Shown piece by piece: positions 52,888-63,504 of a stretch of 64,000 nt of DNA. Numbering within the stretch: position 1 is the first letter of the stretch; the number at the start of each line of letters is the position of its first letter. This DNA is from a candidate division CSSED10-310 bacterium. Its GTDB lineage: Bacteria; CSSED10-310. The translations under genes and the position numbers were made by a program. A model generated the notes under the pieces. It searched no databases, was not told the origin of the DNA, and was given only the letters and a program-made list of their open reading frames with translations. The DNA lies in contig JAFGEQ010000024.1 in NCBI GenBank assembly GCA_016931515.1, positions 36,409 to 100,408 on the forward strand, in the 5' to 3' direction.

Positions 52888-55800
52888 TCAAATCACCGTT
52901 AACCGGCTGCGGCCGCCGCCGGAAGGCTCCACGCGAATCTGCTTTAGAAACCGCTCCCGGATCGCAGGAACGTGGCTGATAATACCGATGGTTCGTCCCT
53001 CACCGCTCAGTGACTCGAGCGCCAGCAGCGCATTATCCAGCGACACCGGATCCAGGGCTCCGAATCCTTCATCGATGAACAGGCTTCCGATCAGGGCTTG
53101 CCGGCTGGACAGTTTTGCCAGTGCCAGTGCCAGAGCGAGCGATACCAGGAAGCTTTCACCGCCGGATAGTGTCGATACCTGCCTTTCCTCATCTGCCTGA
53201 TCGCGGTCGCGAACCGCCAGATCGAGGTTGTCCGGTGAGGGGCAGAACAGGCGGTAACGCGGTGCCAGTTCCCGGAGATGCCGGTTGGCAATGCCGATCA
53301 GTCTTTCCAGCGTCAAACGCTGTGCAAACCGGCTGAATCGGCTGCCGTCATGACTTCCTATCAACATTCTCATCGTCTGCCAGATTCCACCCGCTGCGAT
53401 CGTCGATTCCCGATCACGCCGCAGCCGTTCCATGGTTTGTCTTGCGCTCAAACCCTGCTGAAGTTCCACAGTGTACCGCTCCATCCGTTCACTCTCTCCC
53501 TCACGCAGGCTTTCAAGCCGCTCAAGATTCATGCAGAGTTCGTCTTCTCTCAGTACGGGACGATCCTCCCGATGGTCCCAATCTTCAAGAGATCGCTGAC
53601 GCTCAGCCAAAACAGTTTCGGCACGACTGGACTGATTCGCCAGATCCAGCAACTCGCGGTGTTCCGATTTCAACCAGTTCCGACCTTTTTCTATCCAGTT
53701 CCGAGCCTCCTCCTCAGCAATACCGACACGTTCCAGACCTGCATCCAGTCGCGTCCGGGTCTCAGTTTTAACCACCTCCTGCCGGTTCTGCCGACCTTCC
53801 AGAGTTTTGACGTTTGATGAGGCTGCCGTCACTTTCGATTCCAAGGCGTTCTGATGGTCAATCGCTTCTTTCAGCGATTGCTCCAGCGTCTGTTTAAGTT
53901 TATTGATCTCATCGAGAACGTCCTCCAGCAACCGGCCACCCAGAATACCCGTGCGCTCCTTCTCAACAGCCGACAGATTCTCCTTCACTGTTTCCTGCGA
54001 CCGGCGGAACCACAGCCATTTTTCCTTAAGACCTGACAGACGGATACCTTCCTCCGACAGCGTCCTGTCCAACTGCCCGAGCTCGCCTCTGATTTGATCC
54101 GCCAGTTCAATCGAGTCACGATAGTCCTGAATCATCCGACTCCATCGCTCGATGACCGGTATCGGATCCGCTTTCAATTCGCTCTCCCATGCCGCCGACC
54201 ATGACGACAGGTCGGTATTCAATCGGATCAATACCTGCTCCTCTCCAGTTCTCAGATCCTGCCGTCGGGAGTCATTGACCGCACAGCGACCATTGATCGC
54301 AGCTAAGGCGGCGGACAGGTGTTTTTCTTCTGCGGAGTAGCGATCCAGTTTATCCCTGACAATGTCCCTTTGTTTTCCTACATTGTCATGACGCTGGCGC
54401 AAGTCATGCAACTCCGAGCGCACTGTTTCTATTTCTTTTCGTTCCTTTTCCAGTCTTGATTTGACATCACCGATCGAGGATGGGATCCTCGTTCCTGCAG
54501 TGATTTCGCTCAGTTGCAAACCCATCTCAATCATCAGTGCGTCGATCACCTCATTCACTCGCCGATACTCCTCCACGTATCGCCGGTTCTCTTCGGTCAA
54601 TTCGGCGTGCCGTCTGTTCAGCATATCGACTTTGGACACCAACCCACTGATCTCCGTCAACATCCCGGTGCGGCGATCGACGTGATGTTTCAAGTCGCCC
54701 TGTAACTTATTGACGTCATCCCTGAGATCGGCAATGAGGGGTGCAGCGGTGTCACTATTTACTTTATAAGGATGATTCAACGAACCGCAGACCGGGCAGG
54801 GATTGCCGGTTTTCAGTTTATCTCTAATATCCCGGACTCGAAGTTGCTCCCCAGCATTATCGAGTCGATCATTCGCTGCCCCAACATCCGTCTCAATCGT
54901 CCGGATCTTCTCCGCCCATACCTCTGCTTCTTCCGTGACGGATTGCGATCGAATTAGAGTCTCCTCTTTTTCATTTTCAATCTCAGTAATGCTTTTAGCG
55001 TTTGCGTCGATCTTTTCCGTTAGTACAGCACATTCATTCAACTGAACCAAGGTATGACGGATCCTGTCCAGTCGAACCTCCAGCGCTTGCGCATCCCTTG
55101 CGGACTCCATATCCTGCTTCTGCCGTTCGATCTGATTTAAGTCCCAATCCAATGCCGCTAATTTGCTGTTTTCCTTTTTTATGAGTGTTTGGTTTTTCTC
55201 AACTTTATCCGATATATCCTTCGATTCTGATTCCAGTGTCAAGCCTTCCTGTACCAACTGATCCATCTTTTCCTGAATATTGCAGAAATCCTGAAGATTC
55301 AGTTCAATGCGGTTCCATGAGTCGGCGACGGGACCCACCAGCTTCATGTCATCCAGACGGTGTTCAACTGATTTCAGAAGTGTCCGTTTTTTCGATATCT
55401 CCCGGCGAATAGTATCCGCATCCTCATTCGCCTGTTCAAATTCCGTCAGAGCCTCTGTTTCCCTGGCTGTCAATTCCCTGTGGTTGTTATTCAATTCTAT
55501 CAATCGGCTGTCGAGAACACGAGCTTTCATGATATCCGGATCCAGGTCCTTCATATGCTGCATCAAGTGATTCCACTCCGTTTCAGAATCGGTTTTCGCG
55601 GAGTGCGCTGATTCAAGCTCAGCGGATGCTTCGGACAAGCCCGATCGTGCTGTCTGCAATAGACAACAGATGTCGGCAAGACTCTGCTCTGCACCATCAT
55701 AAGCAGCGATATCCGCCTGGAGTTCCCAGGATGATTCCGCCCGTTCCACTGCCTTACGCCGGTCGGCACTCGCCTCCAGCCTGCTCCTGGCTTGTTCCAA

Positions 55801-56625
55801 AATGGCACCCGCCTGCTCCACCGTTATCATCAGGTCACGCCTGTGCCGATGCCATGCGATATTCTGCTTGATTTGTTCAATCTGCACTGCAAGATCAGCC
55901 ATTACACTTTTACCGGCATTGATTTTGGATTTCAGTTCCTGTAACGCTTCGTCATCCGGAACAATCAGGTCGGCGATACGGCGATCCAGGAACTCGATTT
56001 CCTTGTCGATATCACGGGCTTTACGGTGAGCAGCGATCGACAATTCTCGATATATCCACAGTCCGGTGATGCTTTCCAGAAGTGCTCCCCGGTCGGACGC
56101 ATCGGCCTTCAGAAACGCGGCAAAATCTCCCTGTGCCAGCAGAATGGATCGAGTGAATTGCTGGTAAGTCAATCCTGTTATTGATTCAATCACAGTATTG
56201 CAAGCTCTGACACTGTCGGCAATTGTCCTGTTGGCGGTTTCGTCGATGATCATCCGTTGGGCTGATTGAATTGTGCCATCAGTTTTTTTCCGTGCCCGTC
56301 GAACGTTCCAGATAGCGCGGTACTGGTTACTCCGGCAGCGGAACACGACCTCCGCGAGCGCGTCGACGGAACCCCGGCTCATGCATGTGCGGGGATCCGA
56401 AGCAGCCAGGCCGTCAGCAAGAGCGCCACGTGGTGATCCGGTTGTCCGAGGGCAGTCGCCATAAAGTGCGAGTGTGATTGTGTCGAGCACCGTACTTTTT
56501 CCCGAACCGGTTGGGCCGGTGATGGCGAAGAGTCCTGATCCGGTCAAGCCTGCCGCAATAAAATCGACGGAAAAGTCGCCATAAAGACTCCGTATATTTC
56601 TTCCGGTTACCTTGATAATTTCCAT
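52888..56625 (-). CDS. sbcC: SbcC, ATPase subunit of the SbcCD nuclease
   Basis: A 1245-residue SMC/Rad50-like protein. Walker A GPTGSGKST (about 36-44), long coiled coils, zinc hook CPVCGSLNHPY near the middle, then signature STLSGGESFLVSLALALALA, Walker B LFIDEGFGALD and a C-terminal DPVSLDNALLAL. With SbcD it opens DNA hairpins and processes double-strand ends. It starts 2 bp after the sbcD stop, in the usual sbcD-sbcC order. Its length is somewhat above the common 1050 residues because of the coiled coils. Confidence 0.95.
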   Translation of the reverse strand: MEIIKVTGRNIRSLYGDFSVDFIAAGLTGSGLFAITGPTGSGKSTVLDTITLALYGDCPRTTGSPRGALADGLAASDPRTCMSRGSVDALAEVVFRCRSNQYRAIWNVRRARKKTDGTIQSAQRMIIDETANRTIADSVRACNTVIESITGLTYQQFTRSILLAQGDFAAFLKADASDRGALLESITGLWIYRELSIAAHRKARDIDKEIEFLDRRIADLIVPDDEALQELKSKINAGKSVMADLAVQIEQIKQNIAWHRHRRDLMITVEQAGAILEQARSRLEASADRRKAVERAESSWELQADIAAYDGAEQSLADICCLLQTARSGLSEASAELESAHSAKTDSETEWNHLMQHMKDLDPDIMKARVLDSRLIELNNNHRELTARETEALTEFEQANEDADTIRREISKKRTLLKSVEHRLDDMKLVGPVADSWNRIELNLQDFCNIQEKMDQLVQEGLTLESESKDISDKVEKNQTLIKKENSKLAALDWDLNQIERQKQDMESARDAQALEVRLDRIRHTLVQLNECAVLTEKIDANAKSITEIENEKEETLIRSQSVTEEAEVWAEKIRTIETDVGAANDRLDNAGEQLRVRDIRDKLKTGNPCPVCGSLNHPYKVNSDTAAPLIADLRDDVNKLQGDLKHHVDRRTGMLTEISGLVSKVDMLNRRHAELTEENRRYVEEYRRVNEVIDALMIEMGLQLSEITAGTRIPSSIGDVKSRLEKERKEIETVRSELHDLRQRHDNVGKQRDIVRDKLDRYSAEEKHLSAALAAINGRCAVNDSRRQDLRTGEEQVLIRLNTDLSSWSAAWESELKADPIPVIERWSRMIQDYRDSIELADQIRGELGQLDRTLSEEGIRLSGLKEKWLWFRRSQETVKENLSAVEKERTGILGGRLLEDVLDEINKLKQTLEQSLKEAIDHQNALESKVTAASSNVKTLEGRQNRQEVVKTETRTRLDAGLERVGIAEEEARNWIEKGRNWLKSEHRELLDLANQSSRAETVLAERQRSLEDWDHREDRPVLREDELCMNLERLESLREGESERMERYTVELQQGLSARQTMERLRRDRESTIAAGGIWQTMRMLIGSHDGSRFSRFAQRLTLERLIGIANRHLRELAPRYRLFCPSPDNLDLAVRDRDQADEERQVSTLSGGESFLVSLALALALAKLSSRQALIGSLFIDEGFGALDPVSLDNALLALESLSGEGRTIGIISHVPAIRERFLKQIRVEPSGGGRSRLTVI

Positions 56626-56627
56626 TT

Positions 56628-57881
56628 CTAATCCACACCCATTTCAGAGCTGGCTTCGAGAATTTCATTTAACAGAAGGTGAAAAGCATGATTGAGTTCA
56701 TCAGGAGGATCTTCTCCATATTCCTGCCGGTGCAGCATCCGGAACATATCGTCCGGTTGCAATTCCTCCAGGTCCCGACCCATCTGGAGTGTATCCTGCA
56801 TCGACATGTCGGTGGCCGGTTCCCGTCGTCGAACAGCAACTATCGTGACCCCGGTTCCATCAGCCGACTCCAGCAATCGACGCCTTAGATCCGGCGAAGG
56901 GCTTTTCAGATCAACGATTACCCGGAGCATGATTTGTTTTTCGGGACCCGGATATTGTGAAGTCAGTTTTTGAACCTGCTCGATCGTTTCGAGTTCGTTT
57001 CCGGTTATATCGAGCAAGCGGACGGATTGCGGAATGAGTTCAGGATCGGCACGGACTTCCCGACCATTGATTTCGACGCGTGTTACCTGATGCCGGTAGG
57101 AGGATTCGGTGAAACTCAATGGGATGACCGAGCCGCTGTAATTAATTGTGGAGTGGCCGGATGGTCGGTGGATGTGTTGCGCCCTGTGGAGATGTCCCAG
57201 CGCGATATAAGCCGCTGTCTCAGGAAAAATACTCGGAGGTAATGAGAGCAAATTACCCGCGTATGTCTGGATTGGGCGTTCACTGTCAGCAGTGATTGAG
57301 CCTCCTTCGATGAAAAGATGCGCTGCGTAAATTAACGGCAAAGCGCAGGTATCGCCTGATGAGTGAATTTTCTCGAATGTCTCCATTTTCTTTGAAACAG
57401 AACAAATCAGGCGTTCCGCAGCAGAGTCCGGTGTTTCGCCGGGAGGCGGAGCAGGCAGGTCCTCACCTCTCAAATAGGGTATTGCAGCGCAGACGGCAAT
57501 GGTGTCGCCGGTTCGATTCCGGATGGGTATCAATGCTGAGTCAGGGGAGTCGGACTGAGACCCTGCGATTGTGATTCCAAGTTCTTTAAAAACAGTCCCG
57601 AATGCATCGAAACGGGGAGCGGAATCATGGTTTCCGGCGATAACGATGATAGTAGGACAGATCGAACGGGCGCTGACCAGGAAACTGAAAAACTGCTGTT
57701 GTGCACTCACGGGCGGATTGGCCGAATCGAATACATCGCCGCAAACAAGGAGGCAATCAGGGTGATCCCGGTGAAGCAGATTCAGCAGCCATTTCAGGAA
57801 AAACCTGTGCTCGTCAGCGCGATCGAAAACGTCGAGACGGCTGCCGAGGTGCCAGTCGCCCGTGTGAATCAATTTGACCAT
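56628..57881 (-). CDS. sbcD: SbcD, nuclease subunit of SbcCD
   Basis: A 417-residue Mre11-type phosphoesterase. Metal motifs: HTGDWHLGS, CGDVFDSANP, IVIAGNHDSAPR and LGHLHRAQ. It is the two-metal exonuclease/endonuclease partner of SbcC. AGGGAGTGATGCTAT precedes the ATG. It is the first gene of the sbcDC operon and is divergent from the flavodoxin-fold reductase gene. Confidence 0.95.
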   Translation of the reverse strand: MVKLIHTGDWHLGSRLDVFDRADEHRFFLKWLLNLLHRDHPDCLLVCGDVFDSANPPVSAQQQFFSFLVSARSICPTIIVIAGNHDSAPRFDAFGTVFKELGITIAGSQSDSPDSALIPIRNRTGDTIAVCAAIPYLRGEDLPAPPPGETPDSAAERLICSVSKKMETFEKIHSSGDTCALPLIYAAHLFIEGGSITADSERPIQTYAGNLLSLPPSIFPETAAYIALGHLHRAQHIHRPSGHSTINYSGSVIPLSFTESSYRHQVTRVEINGREVRADPELIPQSVRLLDITGNELETIEQVQKLTSQYPGPEKQIMLRVIVDLKSPSPDLRRRLLESADGTGVTIVAVRRREPATDMSMQDTLQMGRDLEELQPDDMFRMLHRQEYGEDPPDELNHAFHLLLNEILEASSEMGVD

Positions 57882-57984
57882 ATAGCATCACTCCCTGTAT
57901 GATTGAAATTGTATTCAGGGGGGATCGATCCCGCATGTTATTATCCAACCGTTGGCTATCCCTTGCAACCGCAGGAGGCATCTG

Positions 57985-58548
57985 ATGAAAATCGTATGTT
58001 TGAACGGGAGTCCGCAGAAGAACGGCAATACAGCTTATCTTCTCGATACATTTGAAACGACGGCGCTGGAATTGGGTGCGACTGTCGATCATGTGCATCT
58101 GAATTCCCTGACTTACAAGGGGTGTCAGGCATGCATGAAGTGTAAGGGTGAGACAGACGCTTGTGCTGTTCGTGATGATCTTGCCCCTGTGCTGGAAGTC
58201 GTTTTTAATGCGGATGTTCTGGTTTTGGGTTCGCCGATATATTTTGGTGAAGTCACTTCGCAGATGAAGGCGTTTATCGATCGCACCTATTCTTTTTTAA
58301 AGCCTGAGTTTGCCGGAAGCCGTTTGATTCGTGGAAAAACGCTGGTGATGGTATTGCCACAGGGCGCGCCCGATGCTGCAAATTTCGGTGATGTCTATCC
58401 TCGGTATGCCGGCTTTTTCAAGTGGTTTGGCTACGAAAAACGATATGAAATCAGGGGTTTGGGTTTGAATGAACCCGGGGATGCTGCACAACGAACGGAA
58501 TTGCTCGAGACTGTCCGGGATATCGCCAGGGAAATCGTCAATTCCTGA
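57985..58548 (+). CDS. Flavodoxin-fold NAD(P)H-dependent oxidoreductase
   Basis: 187 residues. VCLNGSPQKNGNTAYLL is the FMN phosphate loop, GCQACMKCK followed by DACAVRDDL the Cys-containing segment seen in iron-sulfur flavoprotein relatives, and VLGSPIYFGEVTSQMKAFIDR the second FMN contact. It likely reduces quinones or other small acceptors. The start at 57985 has GCAGGAGGCATCTG before it; the frame also runs 33 bp upstream. A stand-alone gene, convergent with the M28 peptidase gene. Confidence 0.85.
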   Translation: MKIVCLNGSPQKNGNTAYLLDTFETTALELGATVDHVHLNSLTYKGCQACMKCKGETDACAVRDDLAPVLEVVFNADVLVLGSPIYFGEVTSQMKAFIDRTYSFLKPEFAGSRLIRGKTLVMVLPQGAPDAANFGDVYPRYAGFFKWFGYEKRYEIRGLGLNEPGDAAQRTELLETVRDIAREIVNS

Positions 58549-58558
58549 TGCCTCACGC

Positions 58559-59956
58559 TCACAGTTGTTCATCGCTCAACCTGGCAGCCATCAGATAAGC
58601 CAGCCGCGTAATTCCTTCAAACAGGGACGGATTCAAAGTTTCCGGAGTATCGCTGATCATATGCAGATGTCTGTAAGGGTTTGAGCCGACAAAATACATG
58701 TTCGGAATACCGGCATCTTCAAAAGGCTTGGCATCGGCGCCACCTGGAGGATGGTTTTCTTTCGTGCCGGGCATGTGAACGAATTCGTCGTTCAGAGCAT
58801 CGAAAATTTCAAAAAGGCGCGGATATGCCTCCCGACCTCGCATATCGACACCGTCACCCGCACCCATGCAGTCCAGATTCAGCATTGCGCGGGTAGATTC
58901 CAGAGGGAGGCTCGGGTGTTCGGCATAGTAGAGCGACCCGAGCAATCCGGCTTCTTCAGCTCCAAAGAGAACAAATTGAAGACTGCGCGCCGGTCGGTCG
59001 CCCTCCGCAAAAATCCTGGCCAGTTCAATAACAGCGGCGGCACCTGATGCATTATCCTGCGCGCCGTTAAAGATGATTTTTTCACCCTGTATCCCGACGT
59101 GATCCATGTGCGCACCGATGATGATGCTTTCGCGGGACAGATCAGGATCGATTCCGGGTAGAAAAGCGGCAGCATTCCAACTCACGCCTGCCGGATTGTA
59201 ATCGGTAGTGATTCGAATCGACATTCTGACCGGCAATGGTCCCGACATAACGTCCCGATTCGCATCAATCCTGAACTGGCGGGCGGACAGGGTGTCATCG
59301 CCACCACAAAACAGCCGTTCAGCCTGATGCTCCGCCAGTACAATCATTGGAAATCCTGGAATATAATCTCCTTTTTCGACGAGACTCCCAGATAGCCGGT
59401 CTTGTTCTTTCCGGTTTGGATTTGGAATGATCACCAGTCCGCGGGCACCCCGGGCGGCGAGTTGATGAGCTTTCTGCCGGGGTAGAACCGGGGACTGATC
59501 CGTCCGCCAGGGTGGAGAATGTTTGAAACTTACCGCGATCTTGCCTTCGAGATCCAGTCCGGTCAATTCATCGAAATCGGACTCCTCACTGCAGTATCCA
59601 ACAAATACAAGATCTCCGGAGACATGACCGTTACCGGTCAGCCCACGGCAGATGAAGTCGGTTCCCAGCTTTAAACGTTCCGGTTCAGACTCTATCACAG
59701 TCATAGTGACGCCGGCGCTGACGATACGGCAAGTTTCCATTGTGAAAGCCTGTTCATAGCCCTTGTCTGCAAAACCCGGCTGAAGCCCATGTTGTTGAAA
59801 AAAGTTGATCGAATAATCCATCGCCTTCCGATAACCGATATCTCCGGGCATTCGACCTCGCAACTCATCGGAAGCCAAAACACGCACATGACGCATTAGT
59901 CTTTCAGCCGTCACTTCACGAAATCTATTAATCAGCGGAGTTATTTTTCGGACCAT
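58559..59956 (-). CDS. M28-family zinc aminopeptidase with PA domain
   Basis: About 465 residues. A PA-type insert (GDLVFVGYCSEESDFDEL, DLEGKIAVSFKH, ARGARGLVIIPNP) precedes the catalytic part: GAHMDHVG (H283), DNASGAA (D301), FGAEEAGLLGS (E334-E335), NLDCMG (D362). This is the M28 co-catalytic zinc set. No signal peptide is seen, so it may act in the cytoplasm or leave by another path. The start at 59956 has AAGGAGGGGAA upstream. The 262-bp gap to the next gene is featureless to me. Confidence 0.85.
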   Translation of the reverse strand: MVRKITPLINRFREVTAERLMRHVRVLASDELRGRMPGDIGYRKAMDYSINFFQQHGLQPGFADKGYEQAFTMETCRIVSAGVTMTVIESEPERLKLGTDFICRGLTGNGHVSGDLVFVGYCSEESDFDELTGLDLEGKIAVSFKHSPPWRTDQSPVLPRQKAHQLAARGARGLVIIPNPNRKEQDRLSGSLVEKGDYIPGFPMIVLAEHQAERLFCGGDDTLSARQFRIDANRDVMSGPLPVRMSIRITTDYNPAGVSWNAAAFLPGIDPDLSRESIIIGAHMDHVGIQGEKIIFNGAQDNASGAAAVIELARIFAEGDRPARSLQFVLFGAEEAGLLGSLYYAEHPSLPLESTRAMLNLDCMGAGDGVDMRGREAYPRLFEIFDALNDEFVHMPGTKENHPPGGADAKPFEDAGIPNMYFVGSNPYRHLHMISDTPETLNPSLFEGITRLAYLMAARLSDEQL

Positions 59957-60218
59957 TTCCCCTCCTTGTCCCACCCGGTGTCATTACCTATCGCTGTCGC
60001 GCTGGTTAGTCAATAGCCGCAGGGACCTCAGGGACATTGATATCTAAAAATTCTGTTGTGTGATCAAGAACAACCCGATCGAAGCTGTTTTTGAAAATCT
60101 GTTTGCTTGCCTGATTGGAAATAGTATCCTGTTCTCCAGGGTCGGTTCACAGAGTGATCCGGCATCCGCCAATATGGACTGGCGCAATTCAACCGGTTTT
60201 ATCAACAAGGAGTTGATT

Positions 60219-60608
60219 ATGTTTTACCTGGGACATTTTCTATTCGACACAGGGTCGGACGAAGACGCATCTTTCGGTTATTTCACGTGCCTGGCGTCAG
60301 GTAAGGATACGGAAGAGGCGTTGGAGAAATTTGAGAAGCAGATTCTGAAAATCGCCGATTCTTCGGACCTCTTCGATGGTGTGAAATATGTGTATCTTTC
60401 GGATATTATCGAGTTCAGCGAGCTTCCGGAAGACGGCATCATGGCCCGTTTTGAAGTGTTTCCCGGGGAAATGCCTCCATCGGAAAACATTACAATGCCC
60501 GAACAGGAGGAGTCGGAAACCTGTTCGTTCTACCGTCCGATGGCGGAGGGAACTGATGAGAGCGAAGACGAGGAAGTTCTCGTTCCGTTCCTTGAGTTCG
60601 AGGATTAG
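60219..60608 (+). CDS. Acidic hypothetical protein
   Basis: 129 residues, strongly acidic at the C-terminus (DESEDEEVLVPFLEFED). It starts MFYLGHFLFDTG; YFTCLASGKDTEEALEKFEKQIL suggests a small alpha/beta unit. I do not recognise a family. The start at 60219 is set by AACAAGGAGTTGATT; the frame is open a further 159 bp upstream. It is convergent with the transglutaminase-like gene. Confidence 0.6.
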   Translation: MFYLGHFLFDTGSDEDASFGYFTCLASGKDTEEALEKFEKQILKIADSSDLFDGVKYVYLSDIIEFSELPEDGIMARFEVFPGEMPPSENITMPEQEESETCSFYRPMAEGTDESEDEEVLVPFLEFED

Positions 60609-60629
60609 TCGATCGTCGATTGATTGGAA

Positions 60630-62774
60630 TCAATCCTCCCATCCGAATTCGAATGTATCCAGTGTACCGATGAGTTCTGTAACAGCTGAATTCGTCATGG
60701 CGGCGTACCAGAAAATTCCGGAGATATTCCCTGCATTTTGAGGCCATGTAAACACTGGCAGTACTTCGAACATGAACGATTCAGCGGCATGCAGATCATC
60801 AATCGTATAAAATGAAAAGCCATTGAATTCAGGTGCGAAGAAGAATTGTCCGTATACATCAAGAATCACGAACAGCGGAATATCGGTACCTGTTGCGGAC
60901 AGGTCCGGATTGCTGACGTATACATAACACCAGCAGTCATCTCCGGGATGAAACACGTTTGACGGCATAGTGATTCTGGTTCCGAGAGTGCCACCTGCGG
61001 CCACTGATGCACTGTAGTCATCGCCGGGCAGAAGGGAGAGGTTTCCGGAAACAGTAGCTGATGTAATCCAGTTCGAGTTTTGCTGTTCCTGGAGGTTGAC
61101 GGTAACGGAAACATTCTGTTCGTTTGCGAGTTTTCTTCTTGCAGTTAAAACGACATACCATGTATCGAAATACGGCAAAATGAATTGAATCGAACCGGAT
61201 GAGGCTAACGGATGCACCTCAAACGCGTTGAATGAAGCGTCATTCCTGAACCGATCATAATTGTACGAGTCGACGATGAACACATCGATGGATCCTCCAT
61301 CAACCGGTCGTGTAAAGATGTTGGTTTTATCATATGCGTAATAGCCAGCTAGAATTTCATCGATGACCGTGAATTGAATATCCAGCCGATAAGGACTCGT
61401 TTTTTCGCTGATCACCGTCTTCCATGGAATGGAGGGCAACGTTGCTTCGGGGTATTGGGCTATCCATGAGTAAGTTGCACCATCCTCGGTAATTGCTGCG
61501 ATATCATACGTTGCGGAGCCATCCGGAAACTTGCCGAGGTCGCTGCTGATTTTCGCCTTACAGGGGATGCCGTCGCCATAGATAGCCGAGATTTGACCGT
61601 CCGAACCTGCAAATCCGTAACAACCGGGATAACCGACATTTTTCAGCGCCAGTCGCGCACTATCGACCGGATCACCGTTCGCGTCGAGAACGGTCGCATT
61701 GACTGTGCAATAGCCTGAGGAATATCGGTCGATCACATCCCATGTCCAACCATCACCGGCGACATCGAATACACCGGAGAACATTTTGCCCCAGCCGTTC
61801 TCATAAACCATCGGATCGTTGATATAACCGTCTCCATTGACCGGTTCCCAGTGAATCCAGCGAAGATGCCAGAACTCGTTCCAGACATGATCTTCGCCGA
61901 TTGCTTCCGTATTCAGGCACGGGATCAGGCACGCGCGGGATGCCGCAGTCGTGTAATCCTGATACTCACCACAACGGCCCATGTGCAGCTTATAGATTCG
62001 AACCGGTTGATGCGGGCGCTCGTTCCCGCTGGTAAACGACAGCGTTTCCCGGATCCAGGCACCGACCGCTCCGATCGCCCCGACAGACGTGTCCCCCCAC
62101 ATCGTCTCCACCCCGGCCATCCTGTCTTTAAGAGTGGGATAGAAGTCATCGCTCTCAGGTTTTTCCTCTGTGTAATTAAACAACCAGTCTCTCCAGAAAA
62201 CCCCGGTTGGGGGTGCCGCGGGTATGTCACCGACGGCATCCGGATTGATATACATCGCCCATTCATCTTCGATTTTCGGGTGGACAATAAACCAGTAGTA
62301 TATTTCAGTCGGCAGTGCATGCTCCAAAGGCACGCCGCCTTCTTCAAGTATGTAGTAGGTTGTGGTGTAGTAATCATCATCGGTATCGGGATCGCCGACA
62401 TCGACCAGCCGGACATAATCGAGATATTGATCATGTTCGTAAACAAAAAAAGCGTTTTCTTCCACAAGATCCGGAATAAAGTCGGGATCCTGAAGGTTCG
62501 CCACACCGATATTGGCGACACAGAATGCGATTTCATCCCTGAACCTGGCTTCCGAAGGATTAATGATCATCGCGGCGTAGATATCCTGAAATGAGCCATC
62601 CATGCGTTGAAAATTATCTTCCAGATCATTTCGCAGCCAGGCCGGGGCTGCCTCAACAGCTGATTTTGCGCTGGTTGTAAGCCGATCCGGTGGTAACATT
62701 TCTGTAAAATCGACAGCGGCATTACCCGTCTGAATAATGCTTATGATCGCAATGATTAACAATGTTGCTCTCAT
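60630..62774 (-). CDS. Secreted transglutaminase-like protein with shared C-terminal domain
   Basis: About 714 residues from the ATG at 62774 (GGGAGAAAGCCAT upstream; signal peptide MRATLLIIAIISIIQTGNA). The middle has a papain-like transglutaminase core: Cys in LHMGRCGEYQDYTTAASRA and His in GEDHVWNEFWH. An Ig-like stretch follows (YCTVNATVLDANGDPVDSA). The last 115 residues (from TMPSNVFHPGDDCWCYV to FEFGW) match the end of the subtilase-fold protein at 4930-8619. Activity is uncertain: the third catalytic residue cannot be placed. It is probably extracellular. Confidence 0.75.
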   Translation of the reverse strand: MRATLLIIAIISIIQTGNAAVDFTEMLPPDRLTTSAKSAVEAAPAWLRNDLEDNFQRMDGSFQDIYAAMIINPSEARFRDEIAFCVANIGVANLQDPDFIPDLVEENAFFVYEHDQYLDYVRLVDVGDPDTDDDYYTTTYYILEEGGVPLEHALPTEIYYWFIVHPKIEDEWAMYINPDAVGDIPAAPPTGVFWRDWLFNYTEEKPESDDFYPTLKDRMAGVETMWGDTSVGAIGAVGAWIRETLSFTSGNERPHQPVRIYKLHMGRCGEYQDYTTAASRACLIPCLNTEAIGEDHVWNEFWHLRWIHWEPVNGDGYINDPMVYENGWGKMFSGVFDVAGDGWTWDVIDRYSSGYCTVNATVLDANGDPVDSARLALKNVGYPGCYGFAGSDGQISAIYGDGIPCKAKISSDLGKFPDGSATYDIAAITEDGATYSWIAQYPEATLPSIPWKTVISEKTSPYRLDIQFTVIDEILAGYYAYDKTNIFTRPVDGGSIDVFIVDSYNYDRFRNDASFNAFEVHPLASSGSIQFILPYFDTWYVVLTARRKLANEQNVSVTVNLQEQQNSNWITSATVSGNLSLLPGDDYSASVAAGGTLGTRITMPSNVFHPGDDCWCYVYVSNPDLSATGTDIPLFVILDVYGQFFFAPEFNGFSFYTIDDLHAAESFMFEVLPVFTWPQNAGNISGIFWYAAMTNSAVTELIGTLDTFEFGWED

Positions 62775-62919
62775 ATGGCTTTCTCCCTTTGTTAAATACC
62801 GTTCATTCACCCTGAATAAGTATATACATTTCTGCTCAATACGATCAACCTGCCAGATGCTGTTTGCTGCGAATGATATCGTTTGCTTTTGTTCAGATCG
62901 TATAGATAATTAAAGGAAT

Positions 62920-63504
62920 ATGAAAATTCAAAGAATCGATGCAGTTATTGTTGTTACCGGAGTAGGTTTTCCTCTGGTCGCCGTATTGATCGATCGATTT
63001 TCCGTTTCGATTGATCTTCTGATGCAACTGAGTGATGGCGTTTCGTGGTATTATCAGGTATTTGGAGCCGTAATCGTTGTTCCGCTCGTGGCCGTTATCG
63101 TCCAGCGATCGTCAGATGGTAACCGATATCTGAAATCCGTCAATGATTTGAGTCGATCGATTTTCCGTGAACTGAATCCATCTCACCCCCGATTGATCGC
63201 TTTGGCTGCGGCGGCGGGAATAGGTGAGGAATTATTATTTCGTGGGGTTATTCAACCGCTATTGGGGATTATTCCTGCGTCGATTTTTTTCGCTGCTTTG
63301 CACACAGGATTTCGATTTTCTCCGCCTGCATGGGCCATTTATTCAGGAATTGTTTTCCTGCTGAGTGTTACATTAGGTATGATTGCCAGATATATCGGAT
63401 TACCCGCAGCAATCGTATGCCATGGAATATGGGATTATACGGTGTTATTTATGTTGTTTCGCGATCGCCACCGGATAACGACGGATTTGAACCACACAAA
63501 TTAA
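62920..63504 (+). CDS. CPBP-family intramembrane metalloprotease
   Basis: 194 residues with about five helices. GEELLFRGVIQ (E103, E104, R108), FFAALHTGF (H128) and HGIWDY (H168, D172) are the CPBP motifs. AAAGGAAT lies directly before the ATG. Family members are CAAX-type proteases or immunity proteins; the role here is unknown. It is divergent from the transglutaminase-like gene (145-bp gap). Confidence 0.85.
   Translation: MKIQRIDAVIVVTGVGFPLVAVLIDRFSVSIDLLMQLSDGVSWYYQVFGAVIVVPLVAVIVQRSSDGNRYLKSVNDLSRSIFRELNPSHPRLIALAAAAGIGEELLFRGVIQPLLGIIPASIFFAALHTGFRFSPPAWAIYSGIVFLLSVTLGMIARYIGLPAAIVCHGIWDYTVLFMLFRDRHRITTDLNHTN

Noticed and set aside
57500-57530. GGTTCGATTCC tRNA T-loop-like string
   Set aside because: Lies inside sbcD; no acceptor or D-arm pairing around it.
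60618-60635. Palindrome GATTGATT-GG-AATCAATC between convergent genes
   Set aside because: The 2-nt centre is too short for a hairpin loop and no T tract follows, so it is not claimed as a terminator; it could be a chance palindrome.
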